Program-made: the position numbers and the translations under genes | Assembly: GCF_000802205.1 (NCBI RefSeq) | Contig: NZ_CP012850.1 | Coordinates: 2,232,001-2,296,000 of the forward strand | Direction: 5' to 3' | DNA from: Candidatus Nitrosocosmicus oleophilus | Lineage (GTDB): Archaea; Thermoproteota; Nitrososphaeria; Nitrososphaerales; Nitrososphaeraceae | Length of the DNA: 64,000 nt | The notes under the pieces: model-generated | The model's database searches: none | Seen by the model: the letters and a program-made list of their open reading frames with translations, nothing else | What the model was told of the DNA's origin: nothing | Shown: piece after piece, positions 1 through 10,226 of the stretch | How the letters are laid out: every line of letters begins with the position of its first letter | How positions within the stretch are numbered: the first letter of the stretch is position 1

Positions 1-756
1 TATGGGGATACCGACTCGCTATTTCTGAAAAATCCAAGTCCTGATAGCTTGAATACTATATCTAATTGGGCTAAATCAGAACTAGGGGTTGATTTAGAAA
101 TTGATAAGCGCTATAGGTATGTAGTTTTTAGTGATCTAAAGAAAAATTATTTGGGCGTACTTGAAGATGGTACTGTCGATGTCAAGGGGCTAACTGGAAA
201 AAAGTCTCATACTCCTCCGTTTATTAGAAACGCATTTTACGAGATATTAAATGTGCTAAAAGATATTTTCACAGAGAAAGATTTTGCTAATGCTAAAACA
301 AGAATAAAAAAAATAGTGCATTCCCTTGCAGAAGACCTTGAGAAGAAAAACATTCCTTTACCAGATTTAAGTTTTAATGTGATGATAAATAAGTCTCCAG
401 AAAAATACGGGATCAAATTTCAAGGAAATAAAAACCACCGCGCCATTTCTTTAGATGGTAAAGATAAAAGTATGGAAAACATAAAGGGAATCCCTCAGCA
501 TATAAAGGCAGCAAAACAACTTGTAGAACTAGGACGACAACTCAAAGCTGGAGACATCATTTCTTACGTTAAAACAAGAACTATTGAAGGAGTAAAACCA
601 GTTGAATTGGCCAACAAAATGGACATAGATACTGAGAAATATCTTGATACGATGGAGTCTACCTTTGATCAAATCTTGTCATCACTAAACTTGAATTTTA
701 AATCTATAATTGGAAAACCCAGGCAATCCAACCTTGATGAACTGTTTTGGACTTAA
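1..756 (+). CDS. polB: Family B DNA polymerase, C-terminal part (5' cut by window edge)
   Basis: This is the end of a replicative family B DNA polymerase. Reading frame 1 is open from the first base and begins with YGDTDSLF, the polymerase C motif that carries two metal-binding aspartates of the palm domain. The thumb region follows, with the typical KKNYLGV and VDVKGLTGKKSHTPP stretches. The last residues, QSNLDELFW, resemble a PIP box (QxxLxx plus hydrophobic/aromatic residues), so the enzyme probably binds the PCNA sliding clamp. The TTG at 49 is an internal codon and not a start; the true start lies outside the window. The agmatinase gene follows 40 bp downstream on the same strand. Family assignment is firm, while the PIP box is inferred from pattern only. 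Confidence 0.9.
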   Translation, partial: YGDTDSLFLKNPSPDSLNTISNWAKSELGVDLEIDKRYRYVVFSDLKKNYLGVLEDGTVDVKGLTGKKSHTPPFIRNAFYEILNVLKDIFTEKDFANAKTRIKKIVHSLAEDLEKKNIPLPDLSFNVMINKSPEKYGIKFQGNKNHRAISLDGKDKSMENIKGIPQHIKAAKQLVELGRQLKAGDIISYVKTRTIEGVKPVELANKMDIDTEKYLDTMESTFDQILSSLNLNFKSIIGKPRQSNLDELFWT

Positions 757-796
757 ATATCCTTCAAAATAATTCTTTGATTATAATAGAATAAAC

Positions 797-1771
797 ATGG
801 ATAAAATCTCTTATTTGGAAAGCTTATTTACACCTCCAGAGAACACAGCCGCAGGACATACTTTTTGTGATATTCCTATTCCTATTACTTTTGAAAACTC
901 AAAAATATGTATCGTTGGAATCCCTACAGACATTACAACCACATTTGGAAAAACTACCTCTTTTGGGCCCGAAGCAATTCGAATCGCTTCAGCAAAACAA
1001 ATCGAAACACTTGTTTTTGAAGAGAATATTGAGATTTATGAAAAGGCATTGATTTATGATATTGGGGATGTTAATTTTGTGAAACCTAGAGAGGATAAGA
1101 TAATCGATATTTATGAAATTGACAAATTTTGGATAGACTTTGACAACAAGTTGTCGTCAGTGTTGAGAACATTAGTAGATTCAAACAAAATACCTGTTAT
1201 CCTAGGAGGCGAACACACGATTACATATTCCATTTATAAGGAGCTTTCTAAAAATCATCCTTTACTGATCCATTTTGACGCTCATCGTGATATGAAATCG
1301 ATCTACCAGGGTATGTCAATGTGTCATACAACTCCATTTTATCATCTGATTAGGGAAGGTTATCTTAGAGGGAATGATTTGATCCAAATTGGTATAAGGC
1401 AAGGAGATAGGGAAGAGAATAAATTCGCATTCGACAACGGTGTTACTACTTTTGACGCATGGAATTGCCACAGTTCCCTAGAGAAGGTTTCACAGTGGTT
1501 AAAATCGCATACTTATAATCGGGATATTTATATTTCATTTGATATCGATGTTTATGATATATCCTATTTACCTTGCACAGGCACACCAGAACCATTTGGA
1601 TTAAATCCGTTCCAAATATTAGACATTGTCAACAGTATAAGCGATACAGCAAGATTGGTTGGGCTGGATTTTGTTGAAACAGGATTAAAAAACAATGATT
1701 ATAGAGAAGGAGCTTTGGCTACCCAAACTCTACTTAGGATTTTGTCTAGACCATACATGGCCAATCAATAA
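797..1771 (+). CDS. speB: Agmatinase / ureohydrolase family protein
   Basis: A 324-residue member of the arginase/agmatinase superfamily, which splits urea from guanidino compounds at a binuclear manganese centre. The metal ligands are present in order: GGEHT (His140), FDAHRD (Asp161, His163, Asp165) and SFDIDVYD (Asp249, Asp251), followed by GTPEPFG. In archaea the usual role is conversion of agmatine to putrescine, which feeds polyamine synthesis and so the deoxyhypusine modification of aIF5A, also encoded in this window at 57609. The substrate cannot be read from the sequence, and arginase or formiminoglutamase activity remains possible. The ATG at 797 gives a full-length protein. Confidence 0.85.
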   Translation: MDKISYLESLFTPPENTAAGHTFCDIPIPITFENSKICIVGIPTDITTTFGKTTSFGPEAIRIASAKQIETLVFEENIEIYEKALIYDIGDVNFVKPREDKIIDIYEIDKFWIDFDNKLSSVLRTLVDSNKIPVILGGEHTITYSIYKELSKNHPLLIHFDAHRDMKSIYQGMSMCHTTPFYHLIREGYLRGNDLIQIGIRQGDREENKFAFDNGVTTFDAWNCHSSLEKVSQWLKSHTYNRDIYISFDIDVYDISYLPCTGTPEPFGLNPFQILDIVNSISDTARLVGLDFVETGLKNNDYREGALATQTLLRILSRPYMANQ

Positions 1772-1799
1772 ATACTCTCTTTTTGTTTAAACCAACACC

Positions 1800-3731
1800 C
1801 TAAGAAGCAATTCTTGGTCTCTTTGAGAGGTACTCAGGTAAATTGATAGGAAGGTTAGGCTTGCCCTTCATGGGTTCTTTGATTAAATTTATCAATTCAT
1901 CTATGCTTGTAGGATAGCTTGATTTTTTTAACCTATCTCGAACTGAAATAGAATTAGTGGCAACTTCCTTCTCGCCGATTATTAGTGTATAATGAATCCA
2001 TTCAGTTTCGGTCTCTCTAATCTTTTTGGATAGGGTATCCTCCCTATCATCAATGTCGGCGCGGATAGAATTAGTTTTCAGTTGCTCTAACAGTTCAACA
2101 CATTTAGGGATAAATTCATCCCTAACAGGAATTATTCTTACTTGGGTATTCATTAGCCAAATTGGTAAATATGGTGTTTTACCTTCCTTCATCATTTTGG
2201 CAGATTTTTCAAGCAAAGCAAAAATGACGCGCTCAATCGCCCCGCTAGGTGAGTTATGTAAAATTATGGGATTTTTCTTATTACCAGACTCATCTATGAA
2301 GGTAATGCCATATCGTTCCCCATTTTCAATATCAATTTGATCTGTAGCCAGCGCAGATGCCTTGCCAGAGTTATCTAGAAAATTAAACTCCCATTTTAGG
2401 ACAAAATAAAAGAATCTATCGTCCCACATTTCTACGAGAACTGGTTTACCAATCTTTGATACCAAATTTTGAACAAACTCTTTGTTATTGGTATAGAATT
2501 CTTTAGTAAATCTTATGGCCATTTCTAAATCCTTTTCAGGAGTGATTCCAATTTCTTCCATTACTGAAACTGATAGATCAAGTCGTTTCAAAAATTCGAT
2601 TTTTGCTTGCTCAATATCTTGACAAAATGCATGACAATCAGGCATACTAAAAGCACGCAATCGCCGTAATCCGACCAATTCGCCGCTCTTTTCTCTCCTG
2701 AAACTATATCTGGTCAGCTCGTAAAGTTTGAGTGGTAAATTCTTGTATGATATTTGAAAATCTTTGGTCATTAGGAACTGGCCAAAACAGGCGGCAAATC
2801 TTAAAAACAAATCTTTCTGATCAGATTTAATATTGTACTGTCTTGCAGGAAAGCGATTGAAGTAACTCTCCATCGATGGATGGTGAGAATCATACATGAT
2901 GGGTGTTTCTACTTCCAGTCCCCCATACTGCGAAACTTTCTTGGTTACAAATTGTTCTAGTAACGATTTTATCAGCCGGCCTTTTGGATAAAATCGCATG
3001 TTTCCAGAATCAGATGCAGGTTCATAATCGGCTATACCTAATTTTCGCATTAGCTTTACATGTGGGGGTTGGTCTTCCACCGTCCTTTTTCGAAGTATTT
3101 CATATTTGAACAAATTCTCTAGATTTGTTTCAGATTTCTTGAACTTGTAATCATCGTAAGGGATCAAAGTCCCTTCGACAGTTAGCACATACCAATTCGA
3201 TTTTAGATCTTTCTCAACAGTCAAAGCATTGGAAATTGAGCCTTCATTTTCAATTGCGTCTGATTTTGAAGAAACAACTTCAATCAAAGCTCCTGGCTGT
3301 CTCTCAGTACTTTTTTTTACAATAGCTCTTGAATTTTCCGCCAATGGATGTCCTTTTACCTTTATCCCTAGTTCCTTTGTCCATCCAAAGGGAGCTCTTT
3401 TAACCACAATTGTATCGGTACTTGCCCTTAAAGCATTTTCTAGTTGGATCATTAGTTTAAATGCACTCTTTGGGGCCTCTAGACTAGAACTAAGATGTGC
3501 ATATGGATAAATTAGAACAGAGTTACATTTGATTTTCTTAAGGTAATCTAAAGTTTCCTTTATAAAGTCTTCTATTAGAGTTTCATCGTCTCCATGTTCT
3601 ATAGATGTTAGTATGACGACGGTATCTTCAATGCGCTCTTTCTCATTCTTTAACAAAGGTTCAGCATCATCTATCTCCTTTTTGACAGGCAAATATTCTA
3701 CAAAATCTACATGTAACTGTAATATTCGCAT
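1800..3731 (-). CDS. thrS: Threonyl-tRNA synthetase, archaeal type
   Basis: A 643-residue class II synthetase that charges tRNA-Thr. The N-terminus (MRILQLHVDFVEY and about 140 residues) is the archaeal editing domain, which resembles D-aminoacyl-tRNA deacylase and replaces the bacterial TGS/editing module. The catalytic core follows with MRFYPKG, the zinc Cys in FAACFGQF, the zinc His in CHAFC and a third zinc His in ILHNSPSGA. The C-terminal anticodon-binding domain begins near PIWLMNTQVRIIPV. The length is normal for archaea and both editing and catalytic parts look complete. It is convergent with the agmatinase gene and separated from it by 28 bp. Confidence 0.95.
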   Translation of the reverse strand: MRILQLHVDFVEYLPVKKEIDDAEPLLKNEKERIEDTVVILTSIEHGDDETLIEDFIKETLDYLKKIKCNSVLIYPYAHLSSSLEAPKSAFKLMIQLENALRASTDTIVVKRAPFGWTKELGIKVKGHPLAENSRAIVKKSTERQPGALIEVVSSKSDAIENEGSISNALTVEKDLKSNWYVLTVEGTLIPYDDYKFKKSETNLENLFKYEILRKRTVEDQPPHVKLMRKLGIADYEPASDSGNMRFYPKGRLIKSLLEQFVTKKVSQYGGLEVETPIMYDSHHPSMESYFNRFPARQYNIKSDQKDLFLRFAACFGQFLMTKDFQISYKNLPLKLYELTRYSFRREKSGELVGLRRLRAFSMPDCHAFCQDIEQAKIEFLKRLDLSVSVMEEIGITPEKDLEMAIRFTKEFYTNNKEFVQNLVSKIGKPVLVEMWDDRFFYFVLKWEFNFLDNSGKASALATDQIDIENGERYGITFIDESGNKKNPIILHNSPSGAIERVIFALLEKSAKMMKEGKTPYLPIWLMNTQVRIIPVRDEFIPKCVELLEQLKTNSIRADIDDREDTLSKKIRETETEWIHYTLIIGEKEVATNSISVRDRLKKSSYPTSIDELINLIKEPMKGKPNLPINLPEYLSKRPRIAS

Positions 3732-3822
3732 ATTTACTAACTAGAATATTTAGTTTGATATATTCCATACCTATTTGCTAACAAATGAAATGTTTTTTTC
3801 TCAGAATTGTTGCTGATAAGAT

Positions 3823-4185
3823 GTGGGAATAGTGGATTTCACCCTGGCCTGTTCATATGATGATTCTCAAGAATATTGTACATACGATAATCCGATTGCT
3901 GAATCCAATGAGGAAATGGGTTACTCGCTGATGTTTGTAGTCTCTAAAACTTCTGAATTATCCAATGCTAAAAGCTTCACAAATATCGAAGATCTCATAG
4001 AAAGGGTAATTGCTCATGAAACAATCCACGTTGTTATTTTAGGATTGGAGGGAAGAGATTCATCGGATAAACTGGATGATCTTGAAATATCTATTACCTT
4101 TGGAGCTGGAAGGACTCATTTGATACGGATGAATTTTTTGGGCTACGCAAGTGATAATACCGGCTTAGTAACTGCTACTCTGTAA
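3823..4185 (+). CDS. Small unknown protein with an HExxH motif
   Basis: A 120-residue protein that I do not recognise. Residues near 66-71 read AHETIH, which fits the HExxH zinc-binding signature of metallopeptidases, set in a predicted helix (LIERVIAHETIHVVILGL). An acidic stretch follows (LEGRDSSDKLDDLE) that could supply a third ligand. There is no signal peptide or membrane segment. Stop codons lie immediately upstream in frame, so the start must be GTG at 3823 or GTG at 3832. The 3' end overlaps the convergent gene at 4175 by 11 bp. A chance HExxH in a non-enzyme is a real alternative. Confidence 0.5.
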   Translation: MGIVDFTLACSYDDSQEYCTYDNPIAESNEEMGYSLMFVVSKTSELSNAKSFTNIEDLIERVIAHETIHVVILGLEGRDSSDKLDDLEISITFGAGRTHLIRMNFLGYASDNTGLVTATL

Positions 4186-4984
4186 AATCTGTAATTTTAT
4201 AGTTCTTATGCTGCTGGATTGTCTTGATAATCTCCTTTTTAACATTAATTTTTAGATTCAATGATGAAAGTTCTTTCATGAATATTACTTCGTCTTCTAG
4301 GAGATTTTGTCCACTCTGAAATATCTGATTATAAATTAACCTTTGATGAATCGATTGTATTCTCCTTAAATTATTATACAATTTGGTAACATTAATCTGA
4401 TAATCTGTTTTTTCCAGCGTTCTTATCAGATGCATCTTGTTCACGTTTAACAAACTATCTGAATACACCCGGTCGTGTCTATTTATGACCGCGAATTCAT
4501 CAGTTTCACCAAAATATCCTATCAAAGTCGAAGGTAATATCCTTGATAACCCATTTTTTATTATTTTTGAAGAATGCTTACTGTCTAGGATTACTATTGA
4601 TCGACCAAATGAGAGAATGGCTTCAATTACTTGATTGGCCAGTCTCTCATCAAGCTTATCTTTATCTGACTTAATTTCTATAGGAAATAGAGCAATTTTT
4701 TCAATATTTATTTTGTAACTCTCAGAAATTGTCTTTAGTAAAGTTGATCGAACAAAAATATTCTTTAAATCATCATCCATCTCAATTATACTATTCCTAA
4801 TATCCTTTTTTTTGATATTTTTTGTTTTACATACTGCCAATACTAAATCAAATTTTCTACTTAAAGCTTCATTTTTGATTTCAATATATTTTTCGTAGTG
4901 CTTTGACGAATTCCCAAAAAAGTCGTTTCCCGGGTTTAGGTTTAGAAAATTCAAGAACCTATTTTTTAGTTGAATTTCATTCAT
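4175..4984 (-). CDS. Unknown protein, possible PD-(D/E)XK nuclease fold
   Basis: A 269-residue cytoplasmic protein with no hit that I can name. Residues 99-118 contain LFPIEIKSDKDKLDERLANQ, an ExK followed by a helix ending in Gln, which resembles the core of PD-(D/E)XK nucleases. FDLVLAV near residue 45 could give the upstream Asp strand. The C-terminal half is basic and helical. It starts 29 bp after the trpA stop on the same strand and is probably the last gene of the trp transcript, although a link to tryptophan synthesis is not evident. Nuclease activity is inference from a short motif. Confidence 0.6.
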   Translation of the reverse strand: MNEIQLKNRFLNFLNLNPGNDFFGNSSKHYEKYIEIKNEALSRKFDLVLAVCKTKNIKKKDIRNSIIEMDDDLKNIFVRSTLLKTISESYKINIEKIALFPIEIKSDKDKLDERLANQVIEAILSFGRSIVILDSKHSSKIIKNGLSRILPSTLIGYFGETDEFAVINRHDRVYSDSLLNVNKMHLIRTLEKTDYQINVTKLYNNLRRIQSIHQRLIYNQIFQSGQNLLEDEVIFMKELSSLNLKINVKKEIIKTIQQHKNYKITDFTE

Positions 4985-5013
4985 ATTGTAAAGTTACAAT
5001 TCAAAAATAATTC

Positions 5014-5844
5014 TCAATTTGAGACCTTGCAAATAGTTTTCAATTCTTTGACAAAAATGTCTAATTCTGACAGCATCTTACTTTGATCGTGCTCATTTTT
5101 GGTAATAATGCTAACTAACGAGCTCCCAACAATAATTCCATCTGCACCAGACTCTATCATTCTCTGTCCATCTTTAGGAGTGCTAATCCCAAAGCCTACT
5201 GCTAAATGTTTCCCATACGAGGAAACAATTCCTTTTGAACGGGATATAGAATCGAAGGTGTATTTTTCGAACTTATTTCTAGATCCCGTTATTCCAAAGA
5301 CTGATACCATATAAACAAAACCGGTGGATAGGGAGGCTATCATCCTTAATCTCTGGATACTAGTGTTAGGTGAAGTCAGGAAAACCGTAGATAGATCCAA
5401 TTTGGTAGTAATATTTAGATAATCATCAGCTTCTTCAAAATTCAGATCTGGCACTATGAAACCATCTATATCACAGTTTTTAGACTGGATTAAGAATTTT
5501 TCTAATCCGTTAGAATAAAGTATATTTGAATATGTCATCAACAATAACGGAGTTTCCTTATGTTTTTCCCGAATTGACTTTACCAAATTTAGGCAGTCTT
5601 TTGGAGTTACTCCGGAATTGAGAGCCTTCACAAATGCATCTTGGATCATAGGTCCATCTGCCATCGGATCAGAAAATGGCACTCCTATCTCAATAATATC
5701 TACTCCAGAGCGAATCAATTGTTCAATAATTTTCCTAGAAAGCTCCAGTGTAGGGTAACCTCCCACAACATAACCAATCAATGCCTTCTCATTCTTTTGT
5801 TTTAAATTATTAAAAGTTCGGGTAACGTTATTTTCAACCTTCAA
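5014..5844 (-). CDS. trpA: Tryptophan synthase alpha subunit
   Basis: A 276-residue TIM-barrel enzyme that cleaves indole-3-glycerol phosphate to indole and glyceraldehyde 3-phosphate, passing indole to TrpB through a tunnel. The catalytic Glu lies in [15 protein letters not shown] and the catalytic Asp in [14 protein letters not shown]. The phosphate-binding glycines are seen in AVGFGIS and GIIVGSS near the C-terminus. The ATG overlaps the trpB stop by 4 bp, a sign of translational coupling. Confidence 0.96.
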   Translation of the reverse strand: MKVENNVTRTFNNLKQKNEKALIGYVVGGYPTLELSRKIIEQLIRSGVDIIEIGVPFSDPMADGPMIQDAFVKALNSGVTPKDCLNLVKSIREKHKETPLLLMTYSNILYSNGLEKFLIQSKNCDIDGFIVPDLNFEEADDYLNITTKLDLSTVFLTSPNTSIQRLRMIASLSTGFVYMVSVFGITGSRNKFEKYTFDSISRSKGIVSSYGKHLAVGFGISTPKDGQRMIESGADGIIVGSSLVSIITKNEHDQSKMLSELDIFVKELKTICKVSN

Positions 5845-7076
5845 GAATGTATGACTCCTTTAGTTTGTATGTTCCTTTGAAGGCCTGCATCTGATCCTGA
5901 GAGATAATCTCTTACTATTTGCAAATCTTTATCTCCTCTACCAGATACGGTCACTACGACAGTTTCATCCTTCTTGAAATTTTTAGCATTTTTAATGATA
6001 TACGCGACTGCGTGTGCAGACTCCAATGCAGGAATTATTCCTTCAAGTTTTGACAATTGCATAAATGCTTTAACTGCTTCTTTGTCGGTAACATGAGGAT
6101 AAGTGGCTCTCGCGGTATCCATTAAGTTTGCATGCTCAGGGCCGATTCCAGGGTAATCAAGTCCAGCAGAAATGCTGTGCGCCTCGCTAATCTGTCCATT
6201 TTCATCCTGCAAAAAATAACTTTTCATTCCGTGGAAGATACCCATTCTTCCCTTTGACAATGTCGCCGCATGGAAACCAGTTCGTATGCCCTCTCCTCCA
6301 GCTTCTACACCTATCAGATTAACTTTCTTGTCGTTTATAAAGGGGTAAAATGATCCAATAGCGTTACTCCCACCACCGACACATGCTATCACTGCATCTG
6401 GCAATTTCCCAGTTAGTTTACGTATTTGTTCCTTGATCTCCTTACCTATGACACTTTGAAAATCCCTTACCATTGTAGGAAATGGATGGGGTCCCATAAC
6501 AGATCCAATCAAATAATGCGTATCTTGAACATTAGCTATCCAATCTCTCAATGCTTCATTTATTGCATCCTTCAATGTTTTTGACCCAGATTGTACGGAG
6601 TGCACTTTCGAATTCAATAAATTCATCCTAAAAACATTAAGTTGCTGTCTTTCTACATCCTTTGCGCCCATATAAATTTCTGATTTGAGATCAAAAACTG
6701 CTGAGGCAATTGAAGTAGCTACCCCATGTTGACCAGCCCCAGTTTCGGCAATGATCCTGGTTTTGCCCATTTTTTTAGCTATTAGAGCCTGTCCCAAAGT
6801 GTTATTTATCTTATGAGCTCCGCTATGGAGCAGATCTTCTCTCTTTAAATAAATCCTTGGGCCACCAAGACTTTTAGTCAAATTATTAGCATAATAAAGT
6901 GGAGTTGATCTGCCTGCGAAGTTTGTTAATAGCCCTCCTAGTTCGCGTTGAAAAGACTTGTCCACTTTCAATCTCTGGTACCATTTATCCAGATCTTCTA
7001 AGGCTGGAATCAATGTCTCTGGAACATATCTTCCGCCATAGGTTCCAAATTTTCCTAAATCTGTATTCCTTTTCAA
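5841..7076 (-). CDS. trpB: Tryptophan synthase beta subunit
   Basis: A 411-residue PLP enzyme that condenses indole with serine to give tryptophan. The PLP lysine is in [14 protein letters not shown], the glycine-rich loop is [12 protein letters not shown], and the phosphate-binding loop is GGGSNAIG. Length and the compact N-terminus ([18 protein letters not shown]) fit the TrpB1 type that pairs with TrpA. It lies between trpC and trpA on the same strand, overlapping trpA by 4 bp. No trpD, trpE, trpF or trpG is present in the window. Confidence 0.96.
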   Translation of the reverse strand: MKRNTDLGKFGTYGGRYVPETLIPALEDLDKWYQRLKVDKSFQRELGGLLTNFAGRSTPLYYANNLTKSLGGPRIYLKREDLLHSGAHKINNTLGQALIAKKMGKTRIIAETGAGQHGVATSIASAVFDLKSEIYMGAKDVERQQLNVFRMNLLNSKVHSVQSGSKTLKDAINEALRDWIANVQDTHYLIGSVMGPHPFPTMVRDFQSVIGKEIKEQIRKLTGKLPDAVIACVGGGSNAIGSFYPFINDKKVNLIGVEAGGEGIRTGFHAATLSKGRMGIFHGMKSYFLQDENGQISEAHSISAGLDYPGIGPEHANLMDTARATYPHVTDKEAVKAFMQLSKLEGIIPALESAHAVAYIIKNAKNFKKDETVVVTVSGRGDKDLQIVRDYLSGSDAGLQRNIQTKGVIHS

Positions 7077-7128
7077 ATATGTAGAAATGAAATTAAGTAG
7101 TTGCTACATAATACTTTATCGATTTAAT

Positions 7129-7971
7129 CTAACTCTCGACTAATTCTTTGATTTTTTGGTCCATTTCTTTAAATTTCTCCATTAATGTTGTCCCAATCAA
7201 AAATGCGTCTGCTCCTGCACTCTTTAACTTGATGATATCCTTTGGGTCTTTTATACCACTTTCTGAAATCACAATATTATTGCCTTTGGAAGCTTCAGAT
7301 AATATCTGAACCGTTGTGTTCAAATCTACTTCAAGTGTATTTAGGTTCCTGTTATTAATACCGATTAGGCTAAAGGGTCTTTTTGATTTACTGTTACTCT
7401 TTACAGCTTCATTAAACTCAACTTCATCATGGGTTTCTAAAATCACTTCTAGTCCGATTTTACTTGCATACTCAGACAATGTTTCTAAGCCACCCTCAGA
7501 CAAGTTGCTGTCAAAGACTGTTTTTATTAACAAAATACAATCAGCACCGGCTTTTTTTGCAGCCTTGATTTGAACATCACTTACCACTATATCTTTCATT
7601 AAAATGGGAACAGTAACATACTTTCTAGCTTTTAGAATATTGTCTATTGATCCATTAAACAGGTATGGTTGAGCTAATATCGAAATACCGATCGCCCCAG
7701 CCCTTTCCATTGTCATTGCGATTTCCTCAACTTTCATCTCATTATACTCCACCAAGGTTCCATTTGATGGAGATGCATATTTTATCTCAGTTAAGAGCGG
7801 ATTCAGCCTGCATTGTAAAATATTATTCCGTAAACTTAGACAAGTGTGATTGCTATATTCGCGGTCTCCATTAATTTCGTACATCCCGTCGTCAATAGCT
7901 TTAAAAGAGTTCTTCACAAGTGTTTTTAGGATCGATTTAGAACCTGGAAATCTAAGATTATTTGTTGTCAT
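7129..7971 (-). CDS. trpC: Indole-3-glycerol-phosphate synthase
   Basis: A 280-residue TIM-barrel enzyme that makes indole-3-glycerol phosphate from CdRP, the step before TrpA. The phosphate-binding and catalytic motifs are seen: EIKYASPSNG (catalytic Lys), ILMKDIVVSD, ADCILLIKT, LETHDEVE, IGINNRNL, ISESGI and AFLIGTTLM. It is first of the three trp genes, 52 bp upstream of trpB. The start ATG gives about 45 residues before the barrel, a normal length for this family. Confidence 0.95.
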   Translation of the reverse strand: MTTNNLRFPGSKSILKTLVKNSFKAIDDGMYEINGDREYSNHTCLSLRNNILQCRLNPLLTEIKYASPSNGTLVEYNEMKVEEIAMTMERAGAIGISILAQPYLFNGSIDNILKARKYVTVPILMKDIVVSDVQIKAAKKAGADCILLIKTVFDSNLSEGGLETLSEYASKIGLEVILETHDEVEFNEAVKSNSKSKRPFSLIGINNRNLNTLEVDLNTTVQILSEASKGNNIVISESGIKDPKDIIKLKSAGADAFLIGTTLMEKFKEMDQKIKELVES

Positions 7972-8017
7972 ATTAATCGATTAGTTAGATGTTAGAAATA
8001 GCTTTACAGTCTTCTAA

Positions 8018-8437
8018 CTAACTATAAAAGTTAATGTATCTATCTTTTACTCTAGTCTCTTTCTGATTCTTCATTACACTAATCAAAATATCAATGCAGG
8101 TATTTTCAGTAATTTCACCAAAGGCAACCTGGGTGGACAGAGTTTTCAAATCAAGGTTGCTATCGATAAATGCACTCATACCTGACAATATTTCAGATTT
8201 TTGTATCATTTTTTTCAATCTCAAATTATGATAGTTTATGTGAATTTCGTTAGCCTCCTCATAGTCCACACCATAAATATCTGAAATCTTTAAGCTGAGG
8301 TTTTTTTCTTTCTCCTTAACTATATCCTCATGCAAAGCATCTAGGGCACTTTTCCCTTTAAATGGCAACTTATTATCAATATCATTTTTGTCATTATCTT
8401 TGCCAAAAATATTGTCATTATTTTCATAAGAATTCAT
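8018..8437 (-). CDS. Unknown small acidic/helical protein upstream of trpC
   Basis: A 139-residue protein with no recognisable domain. The first 40 residues are Asn/Asp-rich and probably disordered; the rest is charged and helical (KSALDALHEDIVKEKEKNLSL). It has no membrane segment and no cysteine pattern for metal binding. It lies 46 bp upstream of trpC on the same strand, so it may head the trp transcript. Composition and position between two firm genes suggest that it is real. Confidence 0.6.
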   Translation of the reverse strand: MNSYENNDNIFGKDNDKNDIDNKLPFKGKSALDALHEDIVKEKEKNLSLKISDIYGVDYEEANEIHINYHNLRLKKMIQKSEILSGMSAFIDSNLDLKTLSTQVAFGEITENTCIDILISVMKNQKETRVKDRYINFYS

Positions 8438-8564
8438 GATGATATACTTATTATATGTAGAATACCATAATAAAACTTTTCATTTTAGTAACATTAATTC
8501 CGATTGAAATAATAATAAACACTTAATTATCATTGACCCAATCTACATTTTCTATAAAGCAATT

Positions 8565-10223
8565 ATGACCAATACTCCAAAATTTATATTTGTAACTGGG
8601 GGAGTAATGTCTGGCTTAGGGAAAGGAATCGTAGCTTCATCTATCGCCAAATTATTACAACTTTGTGGGTTGAAAGTGACTTGCATCAAAATAGATCCTT
8701 ATCTGAATTATGATGCAGGAACAATGAATCCACTCACTCATGGGGAGGTATTCGTTACAGATGATGGTGGTGAATGTGACATGGACATAGGAAACTACGA
8801 ACGTTTTCTTAATACCAGCTTAAAATCAAGCCACAATTTGACTGCGGGACGAATTTTTTCGAATGTGATAGGACTAGAAAGGGAAGGCAAATACCTTGGC
8901 CAGTGTGTGCAAATAATCCCACACATAACAGATGAAATTAAAAAACAGTTGAGAAAGATATCCTTAGAGGAGAATTTAGAAATTATGGTAGTGGAATGTG
9001 GCGGAACAGTTGGAGATATAGAAAGCTTACCTTTTTTAGAAGCGTTAAGACAGATGGAACTAGAAGATGGATATACAAATACCTTCTTTGTTCATGTAAC
9101 CTTGGCTCCAGTACTAGATGCAGTAGGAGAACAAAAAACAAAGCCTACCCAACATAGCGTACAGGAATTGCGTAGGATAGGCATCCAGCCTGACCTATTG
9201 GCGGTCAGATGTAGAACTCCGTTAACGAGAGAAACGATTAGAAAAATTTCACTGTTTGCTAGTATTCCAACGGAGTGCGTCATGTCTAGCCATGATGCAC
9301 CCTCAATCTATTCTGTCCCTAAAATTCTATTCGATCAGGGGATTACGAAAGTAATTTCAAAGAGTTTGAATTTGGACTTGACCCCACGAATTCTGAAATG
9401 GAATAAGATTGCCAGTTCTTTCCTAAAATTCGATGGGAGTGTGAAAATAGCTATAATAGGCAAATACGTAGATTTGAAAGATAGCTACGTGAGTGTATCT
9501 CAAGCAGTACTACATTCTGGTGCTAAATTCTCAAAGGAAATAATTATAGATTGGATAGATTCTGAAAGATTAGAATTCTCAGGTTCCAACAAATCTGGTA
9601 TTTACGATAATCCTAAGCTTCTTGAATGTTTGAGGAAATTTGATGGTATTTTGGTTCCGGGAGGATTCGGAAGTAGGGGTAGCGAAGGCATAATCAATTC
9701 GTGCAATTTTGCAAGGGTAAATGATATTCCTTTTTTGGGGATTTGTTTTGGATTTCAACTTGCAATTGTTGAGTATGCGAGAAATGTATGTAAACTAGCC
9801 GATGCAAATTCAACAGAAATTAATTCAAAGACTAACAACCCAGTGGTCTTATATATGCCCGAACAAAAACAAATCAAAACGATGGGAGGAACGATGAGAT
9901 TGGGCCTTCACAATATTCAGATTAAACCTGGTTCTATCGCTTCAAAAATATATCGAAAACATGTGGTTCAAAAACGTCATAGGCACAGGTATGAATTTAA
10001 CCAAGAATATAGAGATCTGATTGAGAGTAACGGAATGAGATTTACTGGATCATCAGATGCAGGAAAAAGGATCGAAATTCTAGAAATACCGGGTCACAAA
10101 TTCTTTCTGGGTATCCAGTATCATGGTGAATTTCATAGCCGACCGGGGTTCCCAGAACCTGCATTTGAAAATTTCATAAAAGCAGCGGTTGAAAATAAGA
10201 AGGTAACCAGAAAGCTTACCTAG
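8565..10223 (+). CDS. pyrG: CTP synthase
   Basis: A 552-residue enzyme that aminates UTP to CTP with glutamine and ATP. The N-terminal amidoligase domain starts with FVTGGVMSGLGKGIVASS and includes KIDPYLNYDAGTMNP and the CTP-site motif GTVGDIES. The C-terminal class I glutaminase has the nucleophile in GICFGFQ and the His/Glu pair in QYHGEFHSRP; the usual Pro of HPEF is Gly here. Length is normal. It is convergent with the NAD kinase gene, only 3 bp apart, and is divergent from the small gene at 8018. Confidence 0.97.
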   Translation: MTNTPKFIFVTGGVMSGLGKGIVASSIAKLLQLCGLKVTCIKIDPYLNYDAGTMNPLTHGEVFVTDDGGECDMDIGNYERFLNTSLKSSHNLTAGRIFSNVIGLEREGKYLGQCVQIIPHITDEIKKQLRKISLEENLEIMVVECGGTVGDIESLPFLEALRQMELEDGYTNTFFVHVTLAPVLDAVGEQKTKPTQHSVQELRRIGIQPDLLAVRCRTPLTRETIRKISLFASIPTECVMSSHDAPSIYSVPKILFDQGITKVISKSLNLDLTPRILKWNKIASSFLKFDGSVKIAIIGKYVDLKDSYVSVSQAVLHSGAKFSKEIIIDWIDSERLEFSGSNKSGIYDNPKLLECLRKFDGILVPGGFGSRGSEGIINSCNFARVNDIPFLGICFGFQLAIVEYARNVCKLADANSTEINSKTNNPVVLYMPEQKQIKTMGGTMRLGLHNIQIKPGSIASKIYRKHVVQKRHRHRYEFNQEYRDLIESNGMRFTGSSDAGKRIEILEIPGHKFFLGIQYHGEFHSRPGFPEPAFENFIKAAVENKKVTRKLT

Positions 10224-10226
10224 ATG

